A stretch of DNA of 64,000 bases from positions 65,367 through 129,366 of the forward strand of contig JAUQYA010000086.1 of assembly GCA_030837785.1 (NCBI GenBank), given 5' to 3'. This DNA is from Albidovulum sp. (GTDB lineage Bacteria > Pseudomonadota > Alphaproteobacteria > Rhodobacterales > Rhodobacteraceae). Below the pieces are notes generated by a model that saw nothing but the letters and a program-made list of their open reading frames with translations, was not told where the DNA came from and did no database searches. This document shows, piece by piece, positions 52,157 through 61,038 of the stretch. Numbering within the stretch: the first letter of the stretch is position 1; each line of letters begins with the position of its first letter. The position numbers were made by a program, and so were the translations under genes.

Positions 52157-55135
52157 ATGCTTAGCCGGGGGTCGGAATGGCGCAGATGGGAGCCGCACAT
52201 CCACGCGCCAGGCACGGCAATGAACAACCAGTTCAGCGGACCTACCGCGTGGCATGACTATCTGACGGCGCTTGAAACAGCGGTGCCATCGATCGAAGCT
52301 ATCGCCGTCACGGACTACTATGTGACCGACACGTACGAGGAAGTGCAAAGGCAGAAGGCGGCCGGGCGCTTGCCGGGCGTCAAGCTCATATTCCCCAACG
52401 TCGAATTGAGGCTGGACGCCGCGACTGCGAAGGGCGGGTTCGTCAATCTGCACCTGTTTGTCAGCCCGGATGATCCCAATCACGTCGAGGAGTTGCGGCG
52501 CCTCCTATCGCGTCTGCAGTTCAACGTCATGCAGGACCGCTTCGACTGCTCGAGGGCGGATCTGATCCGGCTCGGAAAGAAGGCGGACGCGAACATCGCC
52601 GATGAGCGTGCCGCGCTCGCCTACGGGGTCAATCAGTTCAAGGTCAATTTCCAGAAGCTGCGTGAGGTCTTTAGCGAAAGCGGATGGGCCAAGAAAAACA
52701 TCCTCATTGGAGTCGCCGGCGGCGCGAACGACGGCACCTCGGGCGTGCGCGAAGCTGCCGATCAGACGATCCGCCGGGAGATAGAAAGCTTCGCCCATGT
52801 GATCTTCGCGAGCAGTGCGGCGCAACGCGACTTCTGGCTCGGCCGGCGAGATCTCGGTCCATCCGAGATCCGTGCCCGGTACGGCGGGCTCAAACCGTGC
52901 CTTCATGGCAGCGACGCGCACAAGCTTGAAGATGTCGCGACCCCATTCGGCGATCGCTTCTCGTGGATCAAGGGTGGCCTTGAATTCGATGCGCTAAAGC
53001 AGGCCTGCATCGATCCCGGCGGTCGCTCTCATGTCGGCGCTGAACCGCCGGCCTCCGCCACCCCTTCGCAGGTGATCGCGGGCATCGAAATTGGCGACGC
53101 CCCTTGGGCTACCACGCCGATCATCCCCTTGAACCCGGGCCTCGTCGCCATCATCGGCGCACGAGGGTCAGGCAAGACGGCCCTTGCCGATATGATTGCG
53201 GCGGGCTGTGACTCAATCTCCGACGAGGCGTGGAACGCCGATGAATGGGCCAATCCATCCTTCCTCGTGCGGGCTCGTCCCCTGATCGGCAAGGCGACAG
53301 TCAAGGTGAGCTGGGCTTCGGGCGATCCCAGCACCCGTGCGTTGGACGGCTCGGACGCTAATGGCCCCCTCGCCTACGAGCGCGTCCGCTATCTCTCCCA
53401 GCAATTCGTTGAAGAGCTTTGCTCATCGAACGGCCTCACGGACGGCCTGCTGCGCGAAATCGAACGCGTGATTTTCGAGGCCCATCCCGATGACGATCGC
53501 GATGGCGCGCTGGACTTCGAAGAACTGCTTGAACATCGCGCCTCCCGACATCGCCTTGCCCGTGACCGTGAAGCTGAGGCCGTGGCGCAGATTTCCGACC
53601 GGATCAGCACCGAGCTGGAGAAAGAAAGGCTGGTCGCGAGCTACGAGAGTCAGGTCGCTCAGAAGAAGAAGCTCGTCGATGCCTATACTGCCGACCGGGC
53701 GAAGCTGGTGTCGGCGGGCAGCGAGCAACGGGCTCAGCGGCATACGGAGTTGGCCGGCGCCGCGAACCAGGTTCGAGCGAAGCTGCGGCGGTTCGCCGGC
53801 CAACGACAGACCTTCCTCGCAATGCAGGACGAGGTGAAGGATCTGCGGCGCAACCAGGCCCCGGAGACACTGCGGCAGGCGCAGACCCGGCACCCGCACA
53901 GCGGCATGTCGGACGAGCAGTGGAAGGCATTCCTGCTCGACTATACCGGGCCGGTTGACGACGATCTGGTGGGCTACGTGAAATGGGTGGACGGCGAGAT
54001 CGCCAAACTGAAGGGGACGGCGCCCGCCACGAACGATCCGAACAAGCCGTTCTTCCCGGACGACACCGACCTCAGCAAACTTTCGCAAGCCGTGCTCGAC
54101 GCTGAGATGGCTCGCCTTGAGAAGCTCGTCAGCGCGGACAAGGAGACGCAGAAGCGATACACGGCCTTGTCGGGGAACATCGCGACCGAAGCGGCGGCGC
54201 TTCAAACCCTGACCGACAAGCTTAAGGACGCGCAAGGCGCAAAAGATCGTGCCCGGATGCTGCAGACCGAACGCGAGGAAGCCTATGGCAGGGCTTTCGA
54301 TGCGCTGGTCGCCGAGCAATCAGTTCTGGAGACGCTGTACGCGCCGTTGATGGCAAGGCTCGCCGCTTCCTCTGGCACGCTCCAGAAGCTCTCGTTCTCG
54401 GTCGCGCGCATCGCCAACGTCGAACAGTGGGCCTCTGAGGCTGAAGAGGGCTTGGTCGACCTAAGGAAGGCGGGCGCATTCCGCGGCAAGGGCACCTTGC
54501 TGCAAAAGGCCAACGAGGTGCTGAAGACCGCCTGGGAAACGGGTGATTCCACAGCCGTCCGCGCGGCGATGGTGGATTTCCGCCGTCTCTACCAGAAAGA
54601 CCTGCTGGATCATTCGCCCGTTGCCCATACCGATCAGGCGGAGTTTCGAGCATGGTCGAAGCGGTTCGCACAGTGGCTGTTTAGCACCGACCACATCTCG
54701 ATCCGCTACGGCATTGACTATGATGGCGTGGACATCCGGAAGTTGTCACCGGGAACCCGCGGGATCGTCCTGCTGCTGCTCTATCTCGCGCTCGACGACA
54801 GCGATAACCGACCCCTCGTGATCGACCAGCCCGAGGAGAACCTTGATCCGAAGTCAGTGTTCGATGAGCTGGTACAGTTGTTCATCGATGCCAAAGCCCA
54901 TCGCCAGGTGATCATGGTGACGCACAACGCGAACTTGGTCATCAACACCGATGCCGACCAGATCATTATTGCGGAGTCGGGTCCGCATCCTCACGGAGCG
55001 CTGCCACCGATCACTTACAAGTCTGGCGGACTTGAGAACGCCGAGATCAGGAAGGCGGTTTGCGATATCCTGGAGGGCGGAGAAGGTGCATTTCAGGAGC
55101 GCGCGCGCCGTCTCCGTGTGAGGCTGGAGCGATGA
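52157..55135 (+). CDS. TrlF family PHP-ATPase fusion
   Basis: A 992-residue protein. The N-terminal PHP-type phosphoesterase domain has WEPHIHAPGTAMNN (metal His14 and His16), IAVTDYY and LHGSDAHKLEDV. The SMC-like ATPase has Walker A IIGARGSGKTALADM near residue 332, long coiled-coil arms (about residues 450-770), and VIDQPEENLDP near residue 888 with MVTHNANLVINTDAD. It resembles TrlF and RloC-type ATPase-nucleases of defence islands. It is 17 bases after abiEii, with AAGGGGGACAGGGA before the ATG, so the three genes form one operon. Confidence 0.88.
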   Translation: MLSRGSEWRRWEPHIHAPGTAMNNQFSGPTAWHDYLTALETAVPSIEAIAVTDYYVTDTYEEVQRQKAAGRLPGVKLIFPNVELRLDAATAKGGFVNLHLFVSPDDPNHVEELRRLLSRLQFNVMQDRFDCSRADLIRLGKKADANIADERAALAYGVNQFKVNFQKLREVFSESGWAKKNILIGVAGGANDGTSGVREAADQTIRREIESFAHVIFASSAAQRDFWLGRRDLGPSEIRARYGGLKPCLHGSDAHKLEDVATPFGDRFSWIKGGLEFDALKQACIDPGGRSHVGAEPPASATPSQVIAGIEIGDAPWATTPIIPLNPGLVAIIGARGSGKTALADMIAAGCDSISDEAWNADEWANPSFLVRARPLIGKATVKVSWASGDPSTRALDGSDANGPLAYERVRYLSQQFVEELCSSNGLTDGLLREIERVIFEAHPDDDRDGALDFEELLEHRASRHRLARDREAEAVAQISDRISTELEKERLVASYESQVAQKKKLVDAYTADRAKLVSAGSEQRAQRHTELAGAANQVRAKLRRFAGQRQTFLAMQDEVKDLRRNQAPETLRQAQTRHPHSGMSDEQWKAFLLDYTGPVDDDLVGYVKWVDGEIAKLKGTAPATNDPNKPFFPDDTDLSKLSQAVLDAEMARLEKLVSADKETQKRYTALSGNIATEAAALQTLTDKLKDAQGAKDRARMLQTEREEAYGRAFDALVAEQSVLETLYAPLMARLAASSGTLQKLSFSVARIANVEQWASEAEEGLVDLRKAGAFRGKGTLLQKANEVLKTAWETGDSTAVRAAMVDFRRLYQKDLLDHSPVAHTDQAEFRAWSKRFAQWLFSTDHISIRYGIDYDGVDIRKLSPGTRGIVLLLLYLALDDSDNRPLVIDQPEENLDPKSVFDELVQLFIDAKAHRQVIMVTHNANLVINTDADQIIIAESGPHPHGALPPITYKSGGLENAEIRKAVCDILEGGEGAFQERARRLRVRLER

Positions 55136-55202
55136 CCTCGCATTGTATGCCTATGCTGCAAGGCGGCGCGGAGGGAGGGCGTTCACGCCTAGCCCGGCGC
55201 CG

Positions 55203-56111
55203 TCACCACTCCCGCCGTTGCGCAGCAGGCACAAAGCGATCATACATGTCCGGCTCAGACTCGCCTTCTTCGTGAAAGAAGAACTGCGCGTCATCAAGCT
55301 GGAGCAGCGACAGAGAAAAATCATACTGCTCTGCAAAGATCGTCGTTTCGCGCACGGGGTCGCGCAGCCATGTGTCGGGGCCGTGTTCGATGCTGCCGCG
55401 CCCATCGACAAGAAGGTCCGGACGCAAAGGCAGGGCGGCCGCAGGGATCTCGATCGGTCCGGCCGATGTTCTGAAATAGGCGCCTGAGCGCAGCGCCGGT
55501 GTGCTTGACCGCGCCCAGAGAATAAAACCATCGCGCGAGACGACGAGCACCGCGCGCTTCTCGGTGTAGCTCAGCCAGCGCAGCGTGGCAGCGATCAGCG
55601 AAACATTGTACCGGGCGGCGCAGGCGCGCAGCATTTCGATGTCCGCATCGATCCGCGCTTTCGGCGAAATCTGCCGCCGAAAATCGTCGAGCGGCATCAG
55701 AAGGTTTGCGGCGAACACGTTGGCCTGATGCTCGACCTGGCCGTACTCGGAGTCCCAACGGACAACGTCCTGCTGTCCGCAGCGGAAACCCTGCGGATAG
55801 GCGATGCGATGCAAAAGGTAGTGGCCGAACTCGTGCGCAAGGGTAAAGTTGATGCGACCGCGGGAGGTGATCGCGTCGTTATAGATGATGCCCCACCCCT
55901 TGCGGCCGGCCTTCGCCTTGAACAGCGCGCCGTCAAAGTCGGGCAGGTCGTCGCCCTGCACGCTGGCGACCGGATCGTCGGGGAAGCGCTGGCGCGAGTA
56001 TTCGAGCGCCACGCGCGGCACATCGATTGGGAAATGCTCAGGGCCGAGCACCGTATTGAGAATGTGTGTGATCTCGAACGCCCAGCGTTCGGGCGAGAAG
56101 ACGACAGTCAT
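55203..56111 (-). CDS. capP: ImmA/IrrE metallopeptidase, CapP-like
   Basis: A 302-residue protein with the zinc site LAHEFGHYLLHRIAYP (HEFGH at 93-97) and VEHQANVFAANLLMPLDDFR (downstream Glu/Gln helix), typical of ImmA/IrrE. Its start forms ATGA with the HTH gene. A peptidase plus an XRE repressor transcribed away from a CBASS operon is the CapP-CapH arrangement, in which CapP is activated by single-stranded DNA and cleaves the repressor. I assign that role from family and context. The last 120 residues have no domain I know. Confidence 0.8.
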   Translation of the reverse strand: MTVVFSPERWAFEITHILNTVLGPEHFPIDVPRVALEYSRQRFPDDPVASVQGDDLPDFDGALFKAKAGRKGWGIIYNDAITSRGRINFTLAHEFGHYLLHRIAYPQGFRCGQQDVVRWDSEYGQVEHQANVFAANLLMPLDDFRRQISPKARIDADIEMLRACAARYNVSLIAATLRWLSYTEKRAVLVVSRDGFILWARSSTPALRSGAYFRTSAGPIEIPAAALPLRPDLLVDGRGSIEHGPDTWLRDPVRETTIFAEQYDFSLSLLQLDDAQFFFHEEGESEPDMYDRFVPAAQRREW

Positions 56112-56425
56112 TCGTCATCTCCGATCAGGTCCATCATCCTCCGGATTTTTTCCTTCGTCTCCGGCTTCATGCCCCGATACTTCCTGAAGAACGCAGTGTC
56201 GGTCGCATCCTCGATTGGAACCGAATCGGTGATAAGGTAATCGGGGGTGACGCCGAGGGCGATGGCGATCTTGCCGATCTTGTCGGCGGAGGGGCGCGGC
56301 GGGTCCTTATTCTCCAGTTCCCAGATGTAGCTCTTACTGGACTCGGCCAACTCAGCGAGCTTGTCGAGCGTGTAACCCTTCTTCGTTCGCAGGTTCCGAA
56401 TCTTGTCGCCCAAGGGGGTAGGCAC
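56108..56425 (-). CDS. capH: XRE repressor, CapH-like
   Basis: A 105-residue protein with an XRE helix-turn-helix (LRTKKGYTLDKLAELAESSK, SYIWELENKDPPRPSADKIG) and a C-terminal helical tail (MKPETKEKIRRMMDLIGDDE) that could dimerise and be the CapP cleavage region. It is divergent from the CBASS operon. CGGAGGGCGACCTAGTGCC lies before the ATG. The CapH name is inferred from context. Confidence 0.78.
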   Translation of the reverse strand: MPTPLGDKIRNLRTKKGYTLDKLAELAESSKSYIWELENKDPPRPSADKIGKIAIALGVTPDYLITDSVPIEDATDTAFFRKYRGMKPETKEKIRRMMDLIGDDE

Positions 56426-56447
56426 TAGGTCGCCCTCCGTTTGTTTC

Positions 56448-56515
56448 TGTTCAGAGTAGCACTATGAGATGACCCTTGACAACGGAAACGAGTCGAGTCA
56501 GCATGTTCGGAGTAG
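56448..56515. promoter_or_regulatory. divergent capH/CBASS promoter with repeated site
   Basis: Two 12-mers, TGTTCAGAGTAG (56448-56459) and TGTTCGGAGTAG (56504-56515), flank overlapping promoters. Rightward: TTGACA (56476-56481), 17 bases, CAGCAT. Leftward: TTGTCA with TACTCT, the latter inside the first repeat. Repressor binding at both would shut both directions. Confidence 0.55.
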
Positions 56516-56555
56516 GCGCACTTTCTATGATCTTATCCTGAAAGGAGACCAAGTA

Positions 56556-56795
56556 ATGGTAGCAAGGCGGGGTCCAGAAACCCATCATGTAGTACCCGGC
56601 GTTAGCGGCGGCTGGGATGTCAAACGCGGCGGCGCGGCGCGCTCGTCCGGGCATTTCGACACCAAACAGAAGGCAGTGGACTACGGCCGACAGGTCAGCC
56701 GCAACCAACACACCGAGCTGCGTATCCACAATCAGGACGGCCGTATCGCGCAGAGCGACTCGCACGGACGCGACCCCAACCCGCCCCGCGGCTAA
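56556..56795 (+). CDS. DUF2188-like small protein, first gene of the CBASS operon
   Basis: A 79-residue basic protein (MVARRGPETHHVVPGVSGGW, then DVKRGGAARSSGHFDTKQKA and RQVSRNQHTELRIHNQDGRI), matching the short DUF2188 pattern H-V-V-P...G-W-x-V...T...A. AAAGGAGA lies 8 bases before the ATG. It is 26 bases before cap6 and in the same direction. I do not know of a role for it in CBASS; it may be a passenger or an unrecognised regulator. Confidence 0.78.
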   Translation: MVARRGPETHHVVPGVSGGWDVKRGGAARSSGHFDTKQKAVDYGRQVSRNQHTELRIHNQDGRIAQSDSHGRDPNPPRG

Positions 56796-56821
56796 GACCG
56801 CCGCAGCGGCAGGAGACGACG

Positions 56822-57733
56822 ATGAATAAGCCGGAGACCTTCCCCCTCGAAGAGCGGCCCAAGGGCATCCAGAAGATCAGGAACCTTCCCGACGCGGCGC
56901 TCGGCGCCCTCTGGGACTCGATCATTCTGGACAAGACAATCAAGAACAGCCTCCTGTCGCAGGCCGTGCTCAACTTCACCATGCGGGGTAAGGTGCCCCG
57001 GACGGTTGTCCCGCTGCATGGCGTCATCATGCTTACCGGCCTGCCCGGGACCGGGAAGACGTCGCTGGCCCGCGGCCTCGCCCATCGCGTGGCCATGGCC
57101 TTCCCCACCGGCAAGTTCAGGCTGCTCGAAGTCGAGCCGCACACGCTGGCAAGCGCCGCGCACGGCAAGACCCAGCGTGCCGTGACAGATCTCTTCGCGC
57201 AGACGATCGCCGAGGCTGCCGCCGCGGCGCCGACGATCGTGCTCCTCGACGAGGTGGAAACGCTGGCCGCCGACCGCGCCAAGCTCAGCCTCGAGGCCAA
57301 TCCGGTCGACGTGCACCGCGCGACCGACGCCGTGCTGGTGCAACTCGACGCGCTCGCCGAGGATCACCCCAACCTTCTGTTCGTGGCGACCAGCAACTTC
57401 CCGCAGGCGGTAGACAGCGCGTTCCTCTCCCGCTGCGACCTGATTGTCGAAGTGCCGCTACCTGGCCCCGCGGCTTGCGCCGAAATCTTGAAAGACTGCC
57501 TGGCCGGCCTGGGGCGTGCGTATCCCCCCATCGGCAAGCTGACGGCGTCGCCGCAGATCGGCGCCGTGGCAGCCGCCTGTGTCGGCCTCGACGGCCGGGC
57601 CATCCGCAAGATGGTCGCCAACGCGCTCGCCGCCGATCCGGAAACCGCCATGAACCCCGAGCGCGTCACTGCGGCCCAGCTTCTGGCAGCGGCGCAGGCA
57701 GCGCGTGCGAGCCGCGTGAAGGAGAAGCACTGA
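56822..57733 (+). CDS. cap6: Cap6, TRIP13-like AAA ATPase
   Basis: A 303-residue AAA+ ATPase with Walker A GLPGTGKTSLARGLA (73-87), Walker B TIVLLDEVETLAADRA (138-153), a sensor-1 Asn in FVATSNFP, and Arg fingers in AFLSRCDLIVE. It is the Pch2/TRIP13 type that remodels HORMA proteins and so switches off the CBASS cyclase when no phage is present. GGCAGGAGACG precedes the ATG. Its stop shares one base with the next start. Confidence 0.9.
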   Translation: MNKPETFPLEERPKGIQKIRNLPDAALGALWDSIILDKTIKNSLLSQAVLNFTMRGKVPRTVVPLHGVIMLTGLPGTGKTSLARGLAHRVAMAFPTGKFRLLEVEPHTLASAAHGKTQRAVTDLFAQTIAEAAAAAPTIVLLDEVETLAADRAKLSLEANPVDVHRATDAVLVQLDALAEDHPNLLFVATSNFPQAVDSAFLSRCDLIVEVPLPGPAACAEILKDCLAGLGRAYPPIGKLTASPQIGAVAAACVGLDGRAIRKMVANALAADPETAMNPERVTAAQLLAAAQAARASRVKEKH

Positions 57734-58209
57734 TGAGCACTGTCGCCAGACGCACATTCCGCAGTACGCCGCACCGCGACGCCCACGCGACGTGGACGGC
57801 TATAGCTGATCTGTTGACGCAGGGCCGCGCCGGCGTCCGTGGCGAGTTGATGGCCGTCGCTGGCGTCGCCGCCAGCGTCATCGCCGATCAGGCGCCGCGC
57901 GAAGCCGCGATCATCGTGACCTGCGATGGCCCGCGCACACGTATCTATTGTCTATATGACGACGACGCGATCGACGGTGACGACGCCAACGAGGACACGC
58001 TCGGCTTCGACCCGCTCAAGGGCGATTGGCGCATCTCGCTGCCGTGCCTGGCGGACGATCTCGCCTGGGTCCAGGGTGCGCTCAATAAGCACAGCGCGCG
58101 GATCACGGCGCGCGACAGCGCCGAAACCACCACTGCCAATGAGGATGGCAGCAGCGCCGCGAAGGGACAGGCGCTGGTGCTCGATCCGAAAGGATTTCTC
58201 GCGCCATGA
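57733..58209 (+). CDS. small CBASS-associated HORMA-type partner (probable)
   Basis: A 158-residue protein (MSTVARRTFRSTPHRDAHAT; LMAVAGVAASVIADQAPREA; IVTCDGPRTRIYCLYDDDAI). It lies between cap6 and a clear HORMA gene. Type III CBASS loci with two HORMA-type genes exist, and this small acidic protein is the likely second one. The sequence does not itself show the HORMA fold to my eye, so the call rests on order. It is overlapped by 1 base with cap6 and by 4 bases with the next gene. Confidence 0.6.
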   Translation: MSTVARRTFRSTPHRDAHATWTAIADLLTQGRAGVRGELMAVAGVAASVIADQAPREAAIIVTCDGPRTRIYCLYDDDAIDGDDANEDTLGFDPLKGDWRISLPCLADDLAWVQGALNKHSARITARDSAETTTANEDGSSAAKGQALVLDPKGFLAP

Positions 58210-58703
58210 CCAGCGTCGCCGTCAATACCTACACGCATTCCATCACCTATGTGGCGGACAACATCCTCAAAAGCTTCAAGGATATCATCCGCTTTAGCGG
58301 TCTCGATCCCTCCAAATTCGCCAACGATTGGGAATCGAACATGCGGGCGCTCAAGACGTGGCTCGGCACGCAGGATCTCGAGAAGGTCGTGCTGGAAGTG
58401 TTCGATCCGCGTACCGGCGGGCTCATCATCCGTTGGGATATCGAGATCGTCTATGGCTGGACCGGCGACGGCAGTTTCTGGACGGACACCGAGCAGCTCA
58501 AATACCACATCCGTAAGGCGGGCGTCGCGCCGGGCGATGCGACGTACGACATCCTCCTCAAGAACAAGCCCGGCTACCCCGCCGTCGACGGCTGGGGAAC
58601 CGGCAGCTTCCGCTCGACCGAAGGCTTCGTGAAGCACAGCCTGGGCTCGACCATCGAACATAACGGCCTAGGGGGCAACGCCGCTTACTGGAGGAAAAAC
58701 TGA
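58206..58703 (+). CDS. cap7: bacterial HORMA domain protein
   Basis: A 165-residue HORMA protein (NTYTHSITYVADNILKSFKD, RALKTWLGTQDLEKVVLEVF, IRWDIEIVYGWTGDGSFWTD; C-terminal HSLGSTIEHNGLGGNAAYW). The pattern matches the HORMA proteins of type III CBASS in Pseudomonas. It would bind a phage peptide in the closed state and turn on the cyclase. The cap7 label is used loosely; it could be the cap8 type. Confidence 0.85.
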   Translation: MTSVAVNTYTHSITYVADNILKSFKDIIRFSGLDPSKFANDWESNMRALKTWLGTQDLEKVVLEVFDPRTGGLIIRWDIEIVYGWTGDGSFWTDTEQLKYHIRKAGVAPGDATYDILLKNKPGYPAVDGWGTGSFRSTEGFVKHSLGSTIEHNGLGGNAAYWRKN

Positions 58704-59605
58704 TGCTGACCGTCGACGAGGCCTTCCGCAAGTTCAAAAGCCGCCTTGAGCTCAACGACAAGGAGCAGAAAAACGCGTCGGCGCGGCAGCAGGAGGTGCG
58801 CGACTATCTAGACGCCAAATTCTCCATCGACAACAGCTTTCTTACCGGCTCGTACAAGCGTCACACCAAGACCAAGCCGCTCAAGGACATCGATATCTTC
58901 TTCGTTATGAAGGAGTCCGAGCGGCACTACCGCGGCAAGGCGCCGTCGGTCATCATCAAGGACTTCTACAACGCGCTGGTCGAGAAGTATGGCGAAAAGG
59001 CCGTGCGCAAGCAGAGCCGGTCGGTCAATGTCGATTTCGGTGTTGTCGTCGATGCCGACGACAACACCGATTACCGCATCCTGAGCGTCGACGTCGTGCC
59101 GGCCTTCGCCGACGGCAACGACTATGAAATCCCCGACACCGATAGCGGGAAGTGGATCAAGACCAATCCCAAGATCCACGCCGACAAGGCCACGGCCGCG
59201 CATCAGGCATTCTCCAGCGAGTGGAAGGGCCTCGTCCGCATGGTCAAATACTGGAACAACAATCCACGCCACGGCGCCGACAAACCGATCAAGCCCTCGT
59301 TCTTGATCGAGGTGATGGCGCTCGAATGCCTCTATGGCGGCTGGCAGGGCCGCTTCGACTATGAGCTGCAGGGTTTCTTTGCGACCCTTGCCGACCGCAT
59401 CCTTGATGAGTGGCCCGATCCCGCGGGGCTCGGGCCCCCGATCAGCAACGGCATGGATCAGGCGCGCAAGCAGCGCGCCCGCACCTTGCTGACCCAAGCC
59501 AGCAGGGACGCGAGCCTCGCGATCAATCTCACGCGGCAGGGCCAGAACGGTGAGGCCCTCAAAGCATGGCGCGTGCTCTTTGGCCCCAAGTTTCCCTTGT
59601 CCTAA
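58703..59605 (+). CDS. CD-NTase (CBASS cyclase)
   Basis: A 300-residue cyclic-oligonucleotide synthase. The polymerase-beta-type centre is FLTGSYKRHTKTKPLKDIDI, with the metal-binding Asp62 and Asp64 after Gly49-Ser50, and a third Asp in RILSVDVVPAF (Asp130). It is most like clades C/D, which pair with HORMA and TRIP13 and make cyclic tri-adenylate or similar. Its start overlaps the HORMA gene stop by one base. Confidence 0.9.
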   Translation: MLTVDEAFRKFKSRLELNDKEQKNASARQQEVRDYLDAKFSIDNSFLTGSYKRHTKTKPLKDIDIFFVMKESERHYRGKAPSVIIKDFYNALVEKYGEKAVRKQSRSVNVDFGVVVDADDNTDYRILSVDVVPAFADGNDYEIPDTDSGKWIKTNPKIHADKATAAHQAFSSEWKGLVRMVKYWNNNPRHGADKPIKPSFLIEVMALECLYGGWQGRFDYELQGFFATLADRILDEWPDPAGLGPPISNGMDQARKQRARTLLTQASRDASLAINLTRQGQNGEALKAWRVLFGPKFPLS

Positions 59606-59630
59606 CCCACGCCCCGCATCGAGGTACGTC

Positions 59631-60356
59631 ATGTCCGATTGGTCACTTTCGCAATTGTTGTCCTCGCTGCACGAGGACATCCAGCAGCGCCTCGCGACCG
59701 TGAGGAAGACCATCCATCACCCGGGGTCGAAGGGCGATGCCAGCGAGAATGTCTGGATCGAAATGCTGAACCAGTATCTTCCCACCCGGTATCAGACTGC
59801 CAAGGCTCATGTCGTCGACAGTCTGGGGCAGTTCAGCCAGCAGATCGACGTGGTCGTCTTCGACCGCCAGTACTCGCCGTTCATTTTCACGTACGAGGGC
59901 CAGACCATCATTCCGGCGGAAAGCGTCTACGCCGTGTTCGAGGCCAAGCAGACGGCCGACGCCGGCCTCGTCAGCTACGCGCAGGATAAGGTGGCCAGTG
60001 TGCGGCGCCTGCATCGCACCAGCCTTCCCATCCCGCACGCGGGCGGCGTATTTCCGCCCAAGCCGCTGATCCCGATCCTCGGCGGCATGCTGACCTTCGA
60101 GAGCGAGTGGAATCCGCCGTTGGGCGCTCCGTTCGCCAGCGCTCTCAATGCCGGCATCGACGACCGGCAGCTCGACATCGGCTGCGTCGCCTCGCATGGC
60201 CATTTCTTCCGCGATGCCGCGACGGCCATCTATAGCTTCGAGCATGAAAACAAGGCCGCGACCGCATTTCTCTTCAAGCTTATCTCCCGGTTGCAGTTCA
60301 GCGGGACTGTCCCGATGATTGATATCGAGGCTTACGCGAAATGGCTGGTCAAATAG
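59631..60356 (+). CDS. DUF6602 protein, candidate CBASS nuclease effector
   Basis: A 241-residue protein with the pattern Glu44 (NVWIEML), Asp73 (QQIDVVVFD) and Glu104-x-Lys106 (YAVFEAKQT), a PD-(D/E)xK nuclease core. It lies 25 bases after the cyclase, the usual place for the effector, and no NucC, TM or phospholipase effector is present. I infer that it cuts DNA (or RNA) when bound to the cyclic nucleotide made by the cyclase. The start at 59631 (MSDWSLSQ) is chosen by frame and spacing; a frame starting 27 codons earlier overlaps the cyclase gene. Confidence 0.75.
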   Translation: MSDWSLSQLLSSLHEDIQQRLATVRKTIHHPGSKGDASENVWIEMLNQYLPTRYQTAKAHVVDSLGQFSQQIDVVVFDRQYSPFIFTYEGQTIIPAESVYAVFEAKQTADAGLVSYAQDKVASVRRLHRTSLPIPHAGGVFPPKPLIPILGGMLTFESEWNPPLGAPFASALNAGIDDRQLDIGCVASHGHFFRDAATAIYSFEHENKAATAFLFKLISRLQFSGTVPMIDIEAYAKWLVK

Positions 60357-60380
60357 AGGGCTGCTGAGCCGGGAGGCGGC

Positions 60381-60857
60381 ATGGGTGAAGGGCATAACTT
60401 CAAGCAATTGCGAGACGCGATCCTCGCCCTCAGCGAGGCCGGTGATTGGGAGGTCGCGCGCAGGGAATGGAGCCTCGTCGACATCTCCGAGGCCAACGAG
60501 CCTGAAACATGCCTCTGCGGCCATTTCCCGATCATCGAAATCTGCACTATCGCCAACCGGGTCAACGGCCATCGGGCCAAGATCGGCAACCGCTGCGTCA
60601 AACGCTTCCTGGGCTTACGCTCGGATTTGATTTTCGCCGCCATCAAGCGCATCCGGAAGGACATCACCAAAAGCCTCAATGCCGACGCCATCGTGTTCTT
60701 CAACGAGCGGGGCTTGCTGACGGCCTGGGAGTACAATTTCCTTCAGGACACGATGGCCAAGCGCGCGCTGTCGCCGGCGCAGAGCGCGACGCGCGAGAAG
60801 ATCAACCGCAAGGTCCTTGAGGCGGTCGGCAAGCGCGGCTTTCGCGGGCCTGACTAG
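60381..60857 (+). CDS. zinc-ribbon-like protein, unknown function
   Basis: A 158-residue protein with CLCGHFPIIEICTIANRVNG then HRAKIGNRCVKRFLGLR. The C-x-C-G...N-x2-G...G-N-x-C order resembles small zinc-binding modules of phage proteins. GGGAGG precedes the ATG by 5 bases. It is the last gene before the backbone resumes and lies 24 bases after the candidate effector. It may be a CBASS accessory or a captured phage gene; the sequence does not decide. Confidence 0.72.
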   Translation: MGEGHNFKQLRDAILALSEAGDWEVARREWSLVDISEANEPETCLCGHFPIIEICTIANRVNGHRAKIGNRCVKRFLGLRSDLIFAAIKRIRKDITKSLNADAIVFFNERGLLTAWEYNFLQDTMAKRALSPAQSATREKINRKVLEAVGKRGFRGPD

Positions 60858-61038
60858 GGTGCAGAAGAAGAGGAAGGGGCGGCGTCAGCGTCGCCGCAGC
60901 GCATCCTGGCACCCGTGTTTTCGGTCGCAAGAGGCATACGGTCTCTCCATGTGACGCTATTGTCAATGGGCCCGGAAGGGAACAAGGGCAACTCAACCTC
61001 GGCCTGCCCAGGTCTGTGAAACGCTACGCGGAGGTCAC
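60858..61038. other. gap between cargo and recombinase module
   Basis: No gene or strong repeat is visible. GGAGG before 61039 is the next ribosome site. A cargo-to-backbone joint is likely here. Confidence 0.4.
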
